Of a DNA stretch of 64,000 nucleotides, positions 31,558-40,981 are shown one piece after another; position 1 is the stretch's first letter, and each line of letters begins with the position of its first letter. A program made the translations under genes and the position numbers. The DNA comes from Variovorax sp. PAMC26660 (lineage in GTDB: Bacteria > Pseudomonadota > Gammaproteobacteria > Burkholderiales > Burkholderiaceae_C): contig NZ_CP060295.1 in assembly GCF_014302995.1 (NCBI RefSeq), positions 806,001-870,000 on the forward strand, read 5' to 3'. Below the pieces are notes generated by a model, which was not told the DNA's origin, ran no database searches, and worked only from the letters and a program-made list of their open reading frames with translations.

Positions 31558-32997
31558 TTACTTCGTGCCCGACATCGCGTTGAACTGCTGCGTGAGGTAG
31601 GTCTTCGTGTTGTTCATGCTGTTGATCAGCACGTCGAGCTGGTTGAACTGCTTGCGGTAGCGGTCGACCGTGGCGTCCACGCGCAATTGCGCGGCGTCGT
31701 ACTGGGTGTCGAGCGCCTTGATCGTCGACGTCACGCCGTCGCTGGCCACCTTCAGTGCACCGGCGTTCAGGTCGGTCACGATCGCGTCCAGCTGCTTGCC
31801 GTAGCCGCCCTGGCTGTCGGCAGCGCTCGAGAAGAGGTTCCCCACGCCCTTCAGGTTGGTGGCCAGGGCCTTGTCGAGCTTGTCGTTGTCCACCGCCAGG
31901 GTGCCGTCCCGCTGGAACGACACGCCGATCTCGGTGAGCACCTTCATGTCGTTCGGGCCGCCGTCCTGCGGCGCGGTCAGCGCCTGGCGGATGCGCACCT
32001 GCAGGTTGCGCAGCGTGGTGTCGCCGACCAGCGCGGCGGCGGTCTTGGTGTTGGCGTCGTAGGCCGTCAGCGTCTTGGCCGTGCTCTGCAGGGTGTTGTA
32101 GGCCTTCACGAAATCCGTGATCGCCGTCTTCACGCCGGCCGTATTTTCCTTGAGCGACAGGCCGGTCTTGCCGGTGTTCACCAGCGTCAGCGTGGCGCCC
32201 TGGATGGCGTCCTTGACGGTGTTGGTCGCGCTGGTGACGTCGATGCCGTTGACGTTGAGCTGCGCGTTCTGCGCGGCCGCCGTCTGCTTCAGGTTCTGCG
32301 TGCCGGACGGGTCGTTGGACAGCAGGTTCTTCAGCCCCGCGTCGCCGTCGACCGAGATCCGCATGCTCGACTTCTCGCCGGTCTGCGCAGACGTCAACAC
32401 CAGCCGGTTGGGCGTGCCGCTGCCATCGTTCACGATGGTGGCCGTCACGCCGGCCTTGGCGTCGTTGATCGCGTTGCGAATGCCCTCCAGCGTGTTGTTG
32501 GTGGGGTTGATGGTGATCGGCTTGGCGACCTGGCTCGTGTCCTGCGTGAACGTGGCGCCGGTGTACTGGCCGGTCACGGCATCGAGCTTTCCGCCGGTGA
32601 CGGTGCCGAAGTCGATGGTGATCGTGCCGTTGCCGATCGCGGTCTTGGTGTTCGCCTGGCCGCCGCTGATGACGGTCTGTGCCTGCGCGAGCTGCTTCAC
32701 GTCGATGGTGTAGTTGCCGGCCGCGCTGACGTCGGTGGCGGATGCGGACAGGATGCCGCTGACCGTCGGCGTGCCGACCACGTTCTGGAACAGCGCCGGG
32801 TCGCCCAGCTTCTTGGCGGCGGCCTGCAGCGTGCTGAGCGCGCCCTGGATCGTGCCGTAGGCCGAGAGCTTGCTGGTGTAGCTCTTGGCGCGCGCCTGCA
32901 GTGCCACGAGCGGCTGGCTCTCGGCGGTCTCGAGTTGCTTGAGCAAGTCGGCAAGGTTGAGGTTGGAGCCGACGCCGAGGCTGCTGATCGTTGCCAT
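31558..32997 (-). CDS. fliD: flagellar filament cap protein FliD
   Basis: A 479-residue hook-associated protein 2. The coiled-coil N-terminus (ISSLGVGSNLNLADLLKQLETAESQPLVALQARAKSYTSKLSAYG) and C-terminus (ATVDRYRKQFNQLDVLINSMNNTKTYLTQQFNAM) flank a Thr/Asn/Gly-rich exposed region. It caps the growing filament and folds flagellin monomers. Length and composition are normal; it lacks cysteines, like other exported axial proteins. Confidence 0.96.
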   Translation of the reverse strand: MATISSLGVGSNLNLADLLKQLETAESQPLVALQARAKSYTSKLSAYGTIQGALSTLQAAAKKLGDPALFQNVVGTPTVSGILSASATDVSAAGNYTIDVKQLAQAQTVISGGQANTKTAIGNGTITIDFGTVTGGKLDAVTGQYTGATFTQDTSQVAKPITINPTNNTLEGIRNAINDAKAGVTATIVNDGSGTPNRLVLTSAQTGEKSSMRISVDGDAGLKNLLSNDPSGTQNLKQTAAAQNAQLNVNGIDVTSATNTVKDAIQGATLTLVNTGKTGLSLKENTAGVKTAITDFVKAYNTLQSTAKTLTAYDANTKTAAALVGDTTLRNLQVRIRQALTAPQDGGPNDMKVLTEIGVSFQRDGTLAVDNDKLDKALATNLKGVGNLFSSAADSQGGYGKQLDAIVTDLNAGALKVASDGVTSTIKALDTQYDAAQLRVDATVDRYRKQFNQLDVLINSMNNTKTYLTQQFNAMSGTK

Positions 32998-33052
32998 GTG
33001 AGTGTTTTCCTGAATGAGGGGTGCTGCTGCAATTGAAGAATCGGGTGCGACC

Positions 33053-33409
33053 TCAGGCCGCGTGGTCCACCAGCAGACCCTTGCCTTCGCTCATCAGCTT
33101 CGCGATGCGCAAGACGTCTTCATTCGGGATCTGGCGGATGACCTCGCCGCTGGTGCGGTCGATCACCTTGACGATGAGCTTGTCGGTGTCCTTGTCGACC
33201 TCGAACTGCATCCCGACTTCGCGCAGTGCAAGGGCCGTGTTCACCTGGCGCACGGCCTGCTCGAGCTGCACCGGCGTTGCCTCTTCCCGGGCTTCGTCCT
33301 TCGCGCCGGCCACCACGCCGCCGCGCGAGCCCGTCCCCAGGGCGCCACCGACGAGCATCTGCGTCCAATGGCTGTCCTTCGCGGGGATTGCTGGCACGGG
33401 GTTCGACAT
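33053..33409 (-). CDS. flaG: FlaG family protein
   Basis: A 118-residue FlaG. The C-terminal core ALREVGMQFEVDKDTDKLIVKVIDRTSGEVIRQIPNEDVLRIAKLM is diagnostic. FlaG affects filament length or flagellin export in several bacteria, by an unclear mechanism. Two adjacent ATG codons (33412 and 33409) and a GTG (33418) compete; the AGGTGG ribosome site best fits the ATG at 33409. It lies between fliC and fliD. Confidence 0.9.
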   Translation of the reverse strand: MSNPVPAIPAKDSHWTQMLVGGALGTGSRGGVVAGAKDEAREEATPVQLEQAVRQVNTALALREVGMQFEVDKDTDKLIVKVIDRTSGEVIRQIPNEDVLRIAKLMSEGKGLLVDHAA

Positions 33410-33431
33410 CATTTCCACCTTTTGTTGTGTT

Positions 33432-33541
33432 CGCTGTCCTCTGCAGCCTTGCCATCGGGCATGGCCGCAGAGGACAGCGCAGGCAGTCCCGGCTTGCGTC
33501 CGGGGACCTGCGCCCGCCGGACACCCACCCTTGCGGGAGGG
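33432..33541 (-). terminator. three successive hairpins between fliC and flaG
   Basis: Reading leftward from the fliC stop there are three stems. CCCTCCC-GCAA-GGGTGGG (33541-33524, one mismatch, GNRA-like loop) is first, then GTCCGG/CCGGAC (33522-33498). Last is a perfect 13-bp stem (33479-33467 with 33444-33432) enclosing an inner GCCAT/ATGGC stem. No T-run is present, so this may attenuate readthrough or protect the abundant flagellin mRNA 3-prime end. Confidence 0.5.
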
Positions 33542-33579
33542 CGCCGGCGTTTCTTTCGCTACTGGCTAGACCTTGTCGA

Positions 33580-35232
33580 TCAACGCAGGAGCGACAGCAC
33601 GCCTTGCGTGGTCTGGTTGGCTTGCGACAGCACCGAGGTACCTGCTTGTTGCAGGATCTGGGCGCGCGTCATGTTCGACACTTCGACCGCGTAGTCGGCG
33701 TCCTGGATGCGCGAGCGCGACGACGACAGGTTGGTCACCGTGGTGCCCAGGTTCGAGATCACCGAGTCGAAACGGTTTTGCACCGCGCCCAGCGAGCTGC
33801 GCAGCTGGTCGACCTTCGACAGGGCGGCGTCCAGTGCCTTCAGCGGATCGATCGTTGCCTTGCCTGCGCCAACGGCCTTGTCCGTCAGGCTTCCGGCCTT
33901 GTTCGAGTCGGCATACACGATGCTGCCGCTGGTGGTCGTGATGTTGCCGTTGGCGTTGACGTTGATCGTCTCGGCGGCAACCTTCGTCAGGCCGCTCACG
34001 CCCATGAAGCCGTCCGTCTTGCCATTGGCAGCGGCCAGGTTGTACACCGTGGTGCCAGCGCCGGTCTGGTCGATGGTGCCGATCGACGAGTTGATCTTGG
34101 CAGTCACGAGGCCAGCCGAAGCCTTCTCGCCGGCAACGTCGAACGTAGCGGCAACGCCGGTGCCCGGGGTGTTGACCGTGTACTTGGCGCCCGTGGCGGC
34201 GAACGTGATGGAGTCACCGGCGGCCTTCATGCCGTTGGTGCTGTCGACCAGGTTGGCCAGGGTTGCGGCCACCGGTGCGCCAGCGCCGGTCTTGGTCAGG
34301 TTGCCGGTTGCATCGAGGTACAGGGCCGAGTTGTCGCCAGCATCGGTCAGAGCACCGTTGCTGTCGATCTTGACGTTCATCGACTGCGAGCCGAGCTTGA
34401 CGGTGGCGGTCACCGTGGTGCCGGCAGCCGGCGTCAGCGCGGCGAGCGTGTTGGTCGCGGTACGGGCCGTTTCAGCAACGGTGTAATCCTTGCTGGTGGC
34501 GCTGTACGTGTACGTGGAACCGCCGATGACGACCTTGCCGCCGTCCTTCATGCCGGCCAGCACGTCGTTGGCCGATGCGCCGTTGGCAGCAGCCGTGAGC
34601 GTGCGGGTGTACGGCGTCACGCCGCCAGCAACTGGCTGCTTGGCGAAGCCGGCGATCAGCAGGTCGGATTCGGTCGCGGTCTTGTTCTTCGCGCCGGTGT
34701 TGTTGACGTTGAAGCCGTCCAGGCCCAGGGTCTTGGCGCTGATTTCCTTCAGGTCGATGTCGATGGTTTCGCCATCGTTCGCACCGACTTGCACGGTCAG
34801 CTTGCCGGCGTCGGCCGACAGAACCTTCACGCCGTTGAACTGGGTTTGTTCCGAGACGCGGTTGATTTCGTCCAGGCGCAGGGTGATTTCACCCTGGATC
34901 GAGTCCAGGTCGGTCGACGAGTTCGTGCCGGTGGCGGCTTGCACCGACAGTTCGCGGATGCGTTGCAGGTTGTTGTTGACTTCGGTCAGCGCGCCTTCGG
35001 TCGTTTGAGCGATCGAGATGCCGTCGTTGGCGTTGCGCGTTGCTTGCGTCAGGCCCTTGATGTTGGCGGTGAAGCGGTTGGCGATGGCCTGGCCGGCTGC
35101 GTCGTCCTTGGCGCTGTTGATGCGCATGCCGGAGGACAGGCGCTCGATGGCGCTGTTCAGAGCCGATTGCGACTTCGTGAGGTTGTTCTGCGTGAGCAGC
35201 GAAAGAGAATTGGTATTAATGACTGATGCCAT
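33580..35232 (-). CDS. fliC: flagellin FliC
   Basis: A 550-residue flagellin. The D0/D1 N-terminus (MASVINTNSLSLLTQNNLTKSQSALNSAIERLSSGMRINSAKDDAAGQAIANRF) and the C-terminus ending in QANQTTQGVLSLLR are strongly conserved. The central 300 or so residues are Thr/Ala/Gly-rich surface domain without cysteine or tryptophan. ATG 35232 follows AGGAG. A near-perfect sigma-28 promoter lies about 95 bases upstream (35328-35354). It is the only flagellin gene in the window and probably the major filament protein. Confidence 0.98.
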   Translation of the reverse strand: MASVINTNSLSLLTQNNLTKSQSALNSAIERLSSGMRINSAKDDAAGQAIANRFTANIKGLTQATRNANDGISIAQTTEGALTEVNNNLQRIRELSVQAATGTNSSTDLDSIQGEITLRLDEINRVSEQTQFNGVKVLSADAGKLTVQVGANDGETIDIDLKEISAKTLGLDGFNVNNTGAKNKTATESDLLIAGFAKQPVAGGVTPYTRTLTAAANGASANDVLAGMKDGGKVVIGGSTYTYSATSKDYTVAETARTATNTLAALTPAAGTTVTATVKLGSQSMNVKIDSNGALTDAGDNSALYLDATGNLTKTGAGAPVAATLANLVDSTNGMKAAGDSITFAATGAKYTVNTPGTGVAATFDVAGEKASAGLVTAKINSSIGTIDQTGAGTTVYNLAAANGKTDGFMGVSGLTKVAAETINVNANGNITTTSGSIVYADSNKAGSLTDKAVGAGKATIDPLKALDAALSKVDQLRSSLGAVQNRFDSVISNLGTTVTNLSSSRSRIQDADYAVEVSNMTRAQILQQAGTSVLSQANQTTQGVLSLLR

Positions 35233-35327
35233 TTTCGACTCCTGGTTTACGAAGGTTGTGGTAACCGGCACTAGGCCGTAACGCTGGACCCGCTCCTGCT
35301 GTCAGACTCAAGCCATCGTTGATTTGG

Positions 35328-35354
35328 TTATCGGCCGGAGCTTTCAAACATTTA
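35328..35354 (-). promoter_or_regulatory. sigma-28 (FliA) promoter of fliC
   Basis: On the minus strand TAAA (35354-35351), a 15-base spacer and GCCGATAA (35335-35328) match the flagellar sigma-28 consensus exactly. Transcription would start near 35320, giving a leader of about 90 bases before the fliC ATG. Confidence 0.88.
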
Positions 35355-35411
35355 GGGCGGCGTACAAAAAAGTTCCATGTACGGCGGCCCACACCACAAC
35401 CCCCACCCGCA

Positions 35412-35729
35412 TCAAGCCTGCAGGTTCATCACTTCCTGATAGGCCGTCACCAGGCGGTTGCGCACCTGCAGCCCGGTCTGGAAGGCCACGTTGGCCTTCT
35501 GCAGGTCGACCATCACGTCGTTCAGCGCCACGCCGGGCTTGCCCAGCTCGAACGACTCGGCCTGCGCATAGGCGCTTTGCTGCGCGCCGCTGATATTGGC
35601 AAGCGAGCGCTTCAGTTCGGCCGCGAACCCCCCCGCCTCGACGGGCGCGCCCGACGCGGGCGCGATGCCGGTGGCGAGCGCGGTGGTGCGCATTTGCTGC
35701 AAGACGGATTCGATGGCGTTGATCGACAT
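35412..35729 (-). CDS. fliE: flagellar hook-basal body protein FliE
   Basis: A 105-residue exported protein linking the MS ring to the proximal rod. The C-terminal signature is clear: PGVALNDVMVDLQKANVAFQTGLQVRNRLVTAYQEVMNLQA. It is transcribed alone, divergently from fliF. A lysine- and glutamine-poor, Ala-rich N-terminus is usual. Confidence 0.96.
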   Translation of the reverse strand: MSINAIESVLQQMRTTALATGIAPASGAPVEAGGFAAELKRSLANISGAQQSAYAQAESFELGKPGVALNDVMVDLQKANVAFQTGLQVRNRLVTAYQEVMNLQA

Positions 35730-36023
35730 GAGGAATTCTTTTTTCGTGTGAACACTTCTGCGTGACTTGACATGGAGGGCCCAGACCCTCCGGCTTGCGT
35801 GCAGCGTAACAAGGGAAGACCCCGATTCAAGCGCTCAACTGAGGGCAAAAACCCCGGCTGTTCGACCGATCGAATTTCGCGGCGACTGTTGACAATCGTT
35901 CGCGAAACGAACAAGCCGCGGACGACATCACCGGCCCCCCGGAATGACATCTCAACACCGAATCCCCTCTCTCACCATGGCGCTGGACCACTGCGGCCCG
36001 AAGGCCATGACGAAGGCCAGCCC
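35730..36023. promoter_or_regulatory. divergent fliE-fliF control region
   Basis: A 294-base non-coding interval between divergent fliE and fliF. It contains a perfect 7-base inverted repeat, TTTCGCG (35875-35881) with CGCGAAA (35901-35907), separated by 19 bases, a geometry that suits binding by a multimeric regulator. FlhD4C2 is the expected activator here, but I cannot match its loose consensus with confidence. No sigma-54 site is evident. Confidence 0.5.
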
Positions 36024-37757
36024 ATGAGCACTGCAGCGCCCGCGGGCAGCCTGCCGGCGGCCAATGGCCTCCCCCCGATCCTGGACCGCATGCGCGCCCA
36101 GCCCAAGCTGCCGATGATCATCGGCGCCGCAGCGCTGGTGGCCGCGGCGGCCGCGTTCCTGCTGTGGAGCCGCGCCCCTGACTACAAGGTGCTCTACACC
36201 AATGTGTCGGACCGCGACGGCGGCGCGATCATCGCGTCGCTGCAGCAGATGAACGTGCCCTACAAGTTCGCCGAAGGCGGTGGCGCGATCCTGATCGCGG
36301 GCGACAAGGTGGCCGAAACGCGCCTGAAGCTCGCGGCCCAGGGCCTGCCCAAGGCCGGCGGCGTCGGCTTCGAACTGATGGACAACCAGAAGTTCGGCAC
36401 CAGCCAGTTCGCCGAGCAGATCAACTACCAGCGCGGGCTCGAAGGCGAGCTGGCGCGCTCCATCGAGTCGATCGGCACCATCGAGTCGGCGCGCGTGCAC
36501 CTGGCGCTGCCCAAGCCCTCGCTGTTCGTGCGCGACCAGAAGAAGCCCTCGGCGTCGGTGGTGCTGAGCCTGATGCGCGGGCGCAGCATCGACGAAGGCC
36601 AGGTCAGCGCCATCGTCCACATGATTTCCAGCAGCGTGCCCGACCTGGACGCCAAGAGCGTCACCGTGGTCGACCAGCGCGGCAACCTGCTGTCTTCGGC
36701 GCGCGGCAGCGACCGCGGGCTGGACGTGAGCCAGCTCAAATATGCGCAGGAGATCGAGGCCGGCTACATCCGCCGCATCGAGGCCATCCTGCAGCCCATC
36801 GTCGGCACGACCAACGTGCGCGCGCAGGTCGCGGCCGAGATCGACTTCACGGTGGTCGAGCACACCGACGAGAAGTACAAGCCCAACCAGGACCCGACGC
36901 AATCGGCGATCCGCAGCCAGCAGACCAGCGAATCGGCGCAGCACAACGGCGCGCCGCCCGGCGGCGTGCCGGGCGCGCTGTCGAACCAGCCGCCGGTGAA
37001 CCCGAGCGCGCCGATCGTCGGCCCGCGCGCACCCAATGCGCCGGGCACGCCCCCAGCACCGGGAACGCCGGGCGCACCGGGCGCGCCGGGTGCCACGACG
37101 GCATCGACCGCCGCCGCCGCCAACGGCCCGAGCAACACCCGCAAGGACGTCACGACCAACTACGAGCTGGACCGCACCATCCGCCACATCCAGCAAGCCG
37201 CTGGCGGCGTGAAGCGCCTGTCGGTGGCCGTGGTGGTGAACAACCGCGATGCGGTGGATGCCGCAGGCAAGACCAGCAACCGCCCGCTGACGCCGGCCGA
37301 GCTGGAACAGATCCGCAACCTGGCGAAGGAAGCCATGGGCTTCAGCCAGGAGCGCGGCGACTCGCTCAACGTGGTCAACAGCGCCTTCGCCCGCGACACC
37401 GAGGCCGGCCCCGCGCCCGAAGTGCCGTTCTGGCGTGACCGCGAGAACGTGGAGATCGGCAAGACCCTGGGGCAGTACCTGCTCCTGGCCCTCCTGGCGC
37501 TCTTCGCCTGGCTCGCCGTGGTGCGTCCGCTGATGCGCCGCCACCTGGCCGACGCAACGCCGCCGCCAGCAACCGTTGCCGCCCCCATCGCCCCGGTCGA
37601 CGAACCGGGCACGGATGGGCTGTCGCCCGCAGAAAGCCTGCGCGAGCGCGAAGCCAACCGCCAGAAGGCCGACATGGACTACGCCCACCAGATCGCAGAC
37701 AAAGACCCGAAGCTGGTCGCGACCCTGATCCAGCACTGGATGAACACCAATGACTAG
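36024..37757 (+). CDS. fliF: flagellar MS-ring protein FliF
   Basis: A 577-residue MS-ring protein with two membrane segments, MIIGAAALVAAAAAFLLW (about 31-48) and YLLLALLALFAWLAVV near 486. They flank the periplasmic ring-building region (DYKVLYTNVSDRDGGAIIASLQ; GFELMDNQKFGTSQFAEQINYQRGLEGELARSI). The Pro/Gly-rich insert around 330-370 is variable. The FliG-binding tail is intact (MDYAHQIADKDPKLVATLIQHWMN). The start MSTAAPAG (36024) has an AAGG site. It is the first gene of the fliF-R operon and overlaps fliG by 8 bases. Confidence 0.97.
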   Translation: MSTAAPAGSLPAANGLPPILDRMRAQPKLPMIIGAAALVAAAAAFLLWSRAPDYKVLYTNVSDRDGGAIIASLQQMNVPYKFAEGGGAILIAGDKVAETRLKLAAQGLPKAGGVGFELMDNQKFGTSQFAEQINYQRGLEGELARSIESIGTIESARVHLALPKPSLFVRDQKKPSASVVLSLMRGRSIDEGQVSAIVHMISSSVPDLDAKSVTVVDQRGNLLSSARGSDRGLDVSQLKYAQEIEAGYIRRIEAILQPIVGTTNVRAQVAAEIDFTVVEHTDEKYKPNQDPTQSAIRSQQTSESAQHNGAPPGGVPGALSNQPPVNPSAPIVGPRAPNAPGTPPAPGTPGAPGAPGATTASTAAAANGPSNTRKDVTTNYELDRTIRHIQQAAGGVKRLSVAVVVNNRDAVDAAGKTSNRPLTPAELEQIRNLAKEAMGFSQERGDSLNVVNSAFARDTEAGPAPEVPFWRDRENVEIGKTLGQYLLLALLALFAWLAVVRPLMRRHLADATPPPATVAAPIAPVDEPGTDGLSPAESLREREANRQKADMDYAHQIADKDPKLVATLIQHWMNTND

Positions 37758-38748
37758 CGAACTCGGAACCCGCAAGGGCGCGATCTTGCTGATGGCGCTG
37801 GGCGAAGACCGCGCCGCCGCCGCGCTGCACCAGTTGCCCACCTCCGAGGTGCAGGCGCTGGGCCTGGCCATGTCCAAGCTCACGTCGGTCTCCAAGGAAG
37901 AGCTGGCCGCCGTGCTGGCCGAGTTCCGGCAAGAGACCGAACAGCTCTCGGCCCTGCACCTGGGCTCGACCAGCTACATCCGCGCCGTGCTGAAGAAGGC
38001 ACTGGGCGACGACCGCGCCAGCAACCTGCTCGAAGACATCCTGCAGCCCGACGAGCCGCACGGCGGCATCGAGCGGCTGAACGAACTCGAAGCCAGCGAA
38101 GTGGCCGAGCTGATCCGCGACGAGCATCCGCAGATCCTTGCCACGCTGCTGGTGCACCTGGACCGCATGAAGGCGTCCGAAGTGCTGGAGAAGCTGCCCG
38201 CGCGCCTGCGCCACGACGTGATCATGCGCGTGGCCACCTTCGGCGGCGTGCAGCCTTCGGCGCTGAACGAGCTGACCGACGTGCTCACCGAAATGCTCGC
38301 GGGCCAGGGCCTGCGGCGCAGCCGCCTGGGTGGCGTGCGCACGGCGGCCGAGATCGTCAACCTCATGAGCACCGCGGTGGAAGAAGAAGCCATTGCCCAT
38401 GTGCGCGAACAGGACGAGGCGCTGGCCCAGCGCATCGTCGACGAGATGTTCGTGTTCGAGAACCTGCTGGGTCTGGAAGACCGCAGCATCCAGCGCCTGC
38501 TCAAGGACATCGAGAGCGACTCGCTCATCATCGCGCTCAAGGGCGCGCCGATGGAGCTGCGCGACAAGTTCCTCAACAACATGTCGCAGCGCGCGGCCGA
38601 GACCCTGCGCGAAGACATGGAGCTGCGCGGACCGGTGCGCGTGTCGCAGGTCGAGACCGAGCAGAAGGCCATCCTGCAGGTGGCACGCCGCCTTGCGGAA
38701 GCCGGCGAAATCGTGATTGCAGCGCCTGGCACCGATGACTTCGTCTGA
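37750..38748 (+). CDS. fliG: flagellar rotor switch protein FliG
   Basis: A 332-residue rotor protein. The N-domain (GAILLMALGEDRAAAALHQL) binds FliF. The middle domain carries EHPQILATLLVHLDR (EHPQ motif), and the C-domain has the torque helix with charged residues (DRSIQRLLKDIESDSLIIALKGAPMELRDKFLNNMSQRAAETLREDMELRGPVRVSQVE). It is of usual length, overlapping fliF by 8 bases and fliH by 14. Confidence 0.97.
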   Translation: MTSELGTRKGAILLMALGEDRAAAALHQLPTSEVQALGLAMSKLTSVSKEELAAVLAEFRQETEQLSALHLGSTSYIRAVLKKALGDDRASNLLEDILQPDEPHGGIERLNELEASEVAELIRDEHPQILATLLVHLDRMKASEVLEKLPARLRHDVIMRVATFGGVQPSALNELTDVLTEMLAGQGLRRSRLGGVRTAAEIVNLMSTAVEEEAIAHVREQDEALAQRIVDEMFVFENLLGLEDRSIQRLLKDIESDSLIIALKGAPMELRDKFLNNMSQRAAETLREDMELRGPVRVSQVETEQKAILQVARRLAEAGEIVIAAPGTDDFV

Positions 38749-39532
38749 CCCCACCGCCTTCGGCGGATCGCGCGAACGCCTCGCGGCCATCCATGCGGCC
38801 GCGCGCCAGGCCACACCCGGCAAGTCCGGCAAGCCAGTGCTCTCGGCCTGGGAACGCTGGGAGATGGGCACGCTCGACGGCAAGACCCCGTCCTCCGCCA
38901 CGCCGGCATCGCGCAAGGCCGCCGAACGCAACAACAGCGTGCCGGCCGCACCGCCAGCGCCGAAGATCGACCTGGCCGACCTGGCCCGCATCCGCAAGGA
39001 AGCGCGCACGAACGGCGAAGCCGAGGGCCGCATCGCGGGCCTGGCCGAAGGCCGCAAGGTAGGCCACACCGAAGGCCTGGCCACCGGCCTTGCCGCGGCC
39101 AGCGTGCACGCCGAACGCCTGCGCGCACTGGCCCAGTCGCTGCCCGATGCCCTGCGCCGCGTGGAAGGCGAGCTGGCCGAGGCCGTGCTCGCGCTGGCGC
39201 TCGACGTGGCGCGCCAGGTGGTGCATCGCACCTTCCAGGCCGAGCCCGAATGGGTGCTGCCGCTGGTGCGCGACCTGATCAACGCCGAGCCCGCGCTGCG
39301 CGGCGAACCGCGCCTGCTGCTGCATCCCGACGATGTGGCGCTGGTCAAGAACAGCCTGGGCCACGAACTCGAAACCGCCGGCTGGCAGGTGCGCCCCGAC
39401 GACACCATCGCGCGCGGCGGCTGCCGCGTGCAGTCCGCCACCGGCGAGCTGGACGGCAGCCTGCCCACGCGCTGGAAGCGCGTGAGCGCGGCCCTGCGTG
39501 GCGATGCCGACGGCGAGGCCGAAGCGGTCTGA
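38735..39532 (+). CDS. fliH: flagellar export ATPase regulator FliH
   Basis: A 265-residue FliH. The Ala-rich N-terminal part contains the glycine-repeat helix (NGEAEGRIAGLAEGRKVGHTEGLATGLA), followed by the conserved C-domain (VLALALDVARQVVHRTF; LLLHPDDVALV; GGCRVQSATGELDGSLPTRWKRV). FliH dimers bind FliI and link it to the C ring via FliN. The ATG 38735 lies inside fliG and couples translation. Confidence 0.95.
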   Translation: MTSSDPTAFGGSRERLAAIHAAARQATPGKSGKPVLSAWERWEMGTLDGKTPSSATPASRKAAERNNSVPAAPPAPKIDLADLARIRKEARTNGEAEGRIAGLAEGRKVGHTEGLATGLAAASVHAERLRALAQSLPDALRRVEGELAEAVLALALDVARQVVHRTFQAEPEWVLPLVRDLINAEPALRGEPRLLLHPDDVALVKNSLGHELETAGWQVRPDDTIARGGCRVQSATGELDGSLPTRWKRVSAALRGDADGEAEAV

Positions 39533-39538
39533 CCTTCG

Positions 39539-40981
39539 ATGCAGACCACCGACCCCAACCCCCATCTGCAATCCCTGCGGGCCACGCTGGACAAGGCACG
39601 CGGCGATGTCGGCCGCTGCACGACCACCACCGCCTCGGGCCGCCTCACGCGCGCCGTCGGCCTGGTGCTCGAAGCCGTGGGCCTGCAACTGCCCGTGGGC
39701 AGCGATTGCCTGATCGAGCTGCCACCCGGCCATCCGCAACGCCATGCCGAGGCCGAGGTCGTGGGCTTCGCCGGCGACCGCCTCTTTTTGATGTCGCAGA
39801 CCGAAGTGGCGGGCCTATTGCCCGGCGCGCGCGTGTTCGCGCGGCCCGGCCTGCTGGAGCCCGGCACGACCGGCGATGCCCATACCAAGCGCCTGCCGGT
39901 CGGCGAAGGCATGCTCGGCCGCGTGGTCGATGCGGCCGGGCGCCCGCTCGACGGGCTCGGCCCGCTCGACGTCGCGCGCAAGGTGCCGCTGGCCTCGCCG
40001 CCGATCAACCCGCTGTCGCGCGCGGCCATCGACTCGGTGCTCGACGTCGGCGTGCGCGCCATCAACGCGATGCTCACCGTCGGCCGTGGCCAGCGCATGG
40101 GCCTGTTCGCCGGCTCCGGCGTGGGCAAGAGCGTGTTGCTGGGCATGATGGCGCGCTACACCAGCGCCGAAGTGATCGTGGTCGGCCTGATCGGCGAACG
40201 CGGCCGCGAGGTGAAGGACTTCATCGAGAACACGCTGGGCGAAGAAGGCCTGGCCCGCGCGGTGGTGGTGGCCGCCCCCGCCGACAACTCGCCGCTGCTG
40301 CGCCTGCAGGGCGCGGCCTATGCGACCTGCCTGGCCGAGTACTTTCGCGATCAGGGCCGCGACGTGCTGCTCATCATGGATTCGCTCACCCGCTATGCGA
40401 TGGCGCAGCGCGAGATCGCGCTGGCCGTGGGCGAACCGCCCGCCACCAAGGGCTATCCGCCTTCGGTGTTTGCGCGCCTGCCTGCATTGGTCGAACGCGC
40501 CGGCAACGGTGCACGCGACGCGCAGGGCCGGGGCGGCTCGATCACCGCCTTCTACACCGTGCTGTCCGAAGGCGACGACCAGCAGGACCCGATTGCCGAC
40601 GCGGCGCGCGCCATCCTGGACGGCCACGTGGTGCTCTCGCGCACGCTGGCCGAGGCGGGGCACTACCCCGCCATCGACATCGAGGCCTCGATCAGCCGCG
40701 CCATGACCTCGCTGATTTCGCCCGCGCAGTTCGACACCGTGCGCCGCTTCAAGCAGATGCTGTCGCGCTACCAGCGCAACCGCGACCTGATCAGCGTGGG
40801 CGCCTACGCGCCCGGCCACGACCTGCAACTGGACCAGGCGATCGCGATGTACCCGCGCATCGAAGCCTTCCTGCAGCAGTCGATGCACGAGCGCACCGAC
40901 TACACGGATTCCATCGCCCACCTGGACAGCCTGTTCGAGCCCGAGCCACCACGGGTGCAGATGAAGCAAGGACGCATATGA
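39539..40981 (+). CDS. fliI: flagellar type III export ATPase FliI
   Basis: A 480-residue F1-beta-like ATPase. Walker [19 protein letters not shown] is near residue 190, and Walker B is in [36 protein letters not shown]. The catalytic Glu is in [13 protein letters not shown]. It energises export substrate unloading at the FlhA/FlhB gate. It follows fliH by 6 bases and overlaps fliJ by 4. Confidence 0.98.
   Translation: MQTTDPNPHLQSLRATLDKARGDVGRCTTTTASGRLTRAVGLVLEAVGLQLPVGSDCLIELPPGHPQRHAEAEVVGFAGDRLFLMSQTEVAGLLPGARVFARPGLLEPGTTGDAHTKRLPVGEGMLGRVVDAAGRPLDGLGPLDVARKVPLASPPINPLSRAAIDSVLDVGVRAINAMLTVGRGQRMGLFAGSGVGKSVLLGMMARYTSAEVIVVGLIGERGREVKDFIENTLGEEGLARAVVVAAPADNSPLLRLQGAAYATCLAEYFRDQGRDVLLIMDSLTRYAMAQREIALAVGEPPATKGYPPSVFARLPALVERAGNGARDAQGRGGSITAFYTVLSEGDDQQDPIADAARAILDGHVVLSRTLAEAGHYPAIDIEASISRAMTSLISPAQFDTVRRFKQMLSRYQRNRDLISVGAYAPGHDLQLDQAIAMYPRIEAFLQQSMHERTDYTDSIAHLDSLFEPEPPRVQMKQGRI

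Noticed and set aside
35730..36023. Sigma-54 promoter for fliE or fliF
   Set aside because: No GG/GC pair with the required spacing was found, and the FlhDC hierarchy makes sigma-54 control unlikely.
37375..40146. Open frame of 923 codons on the minus strand across fliF-fliI
   Set aside because: Overlaps four certain genes; Ser/Arg/Pro-rich without domain character.
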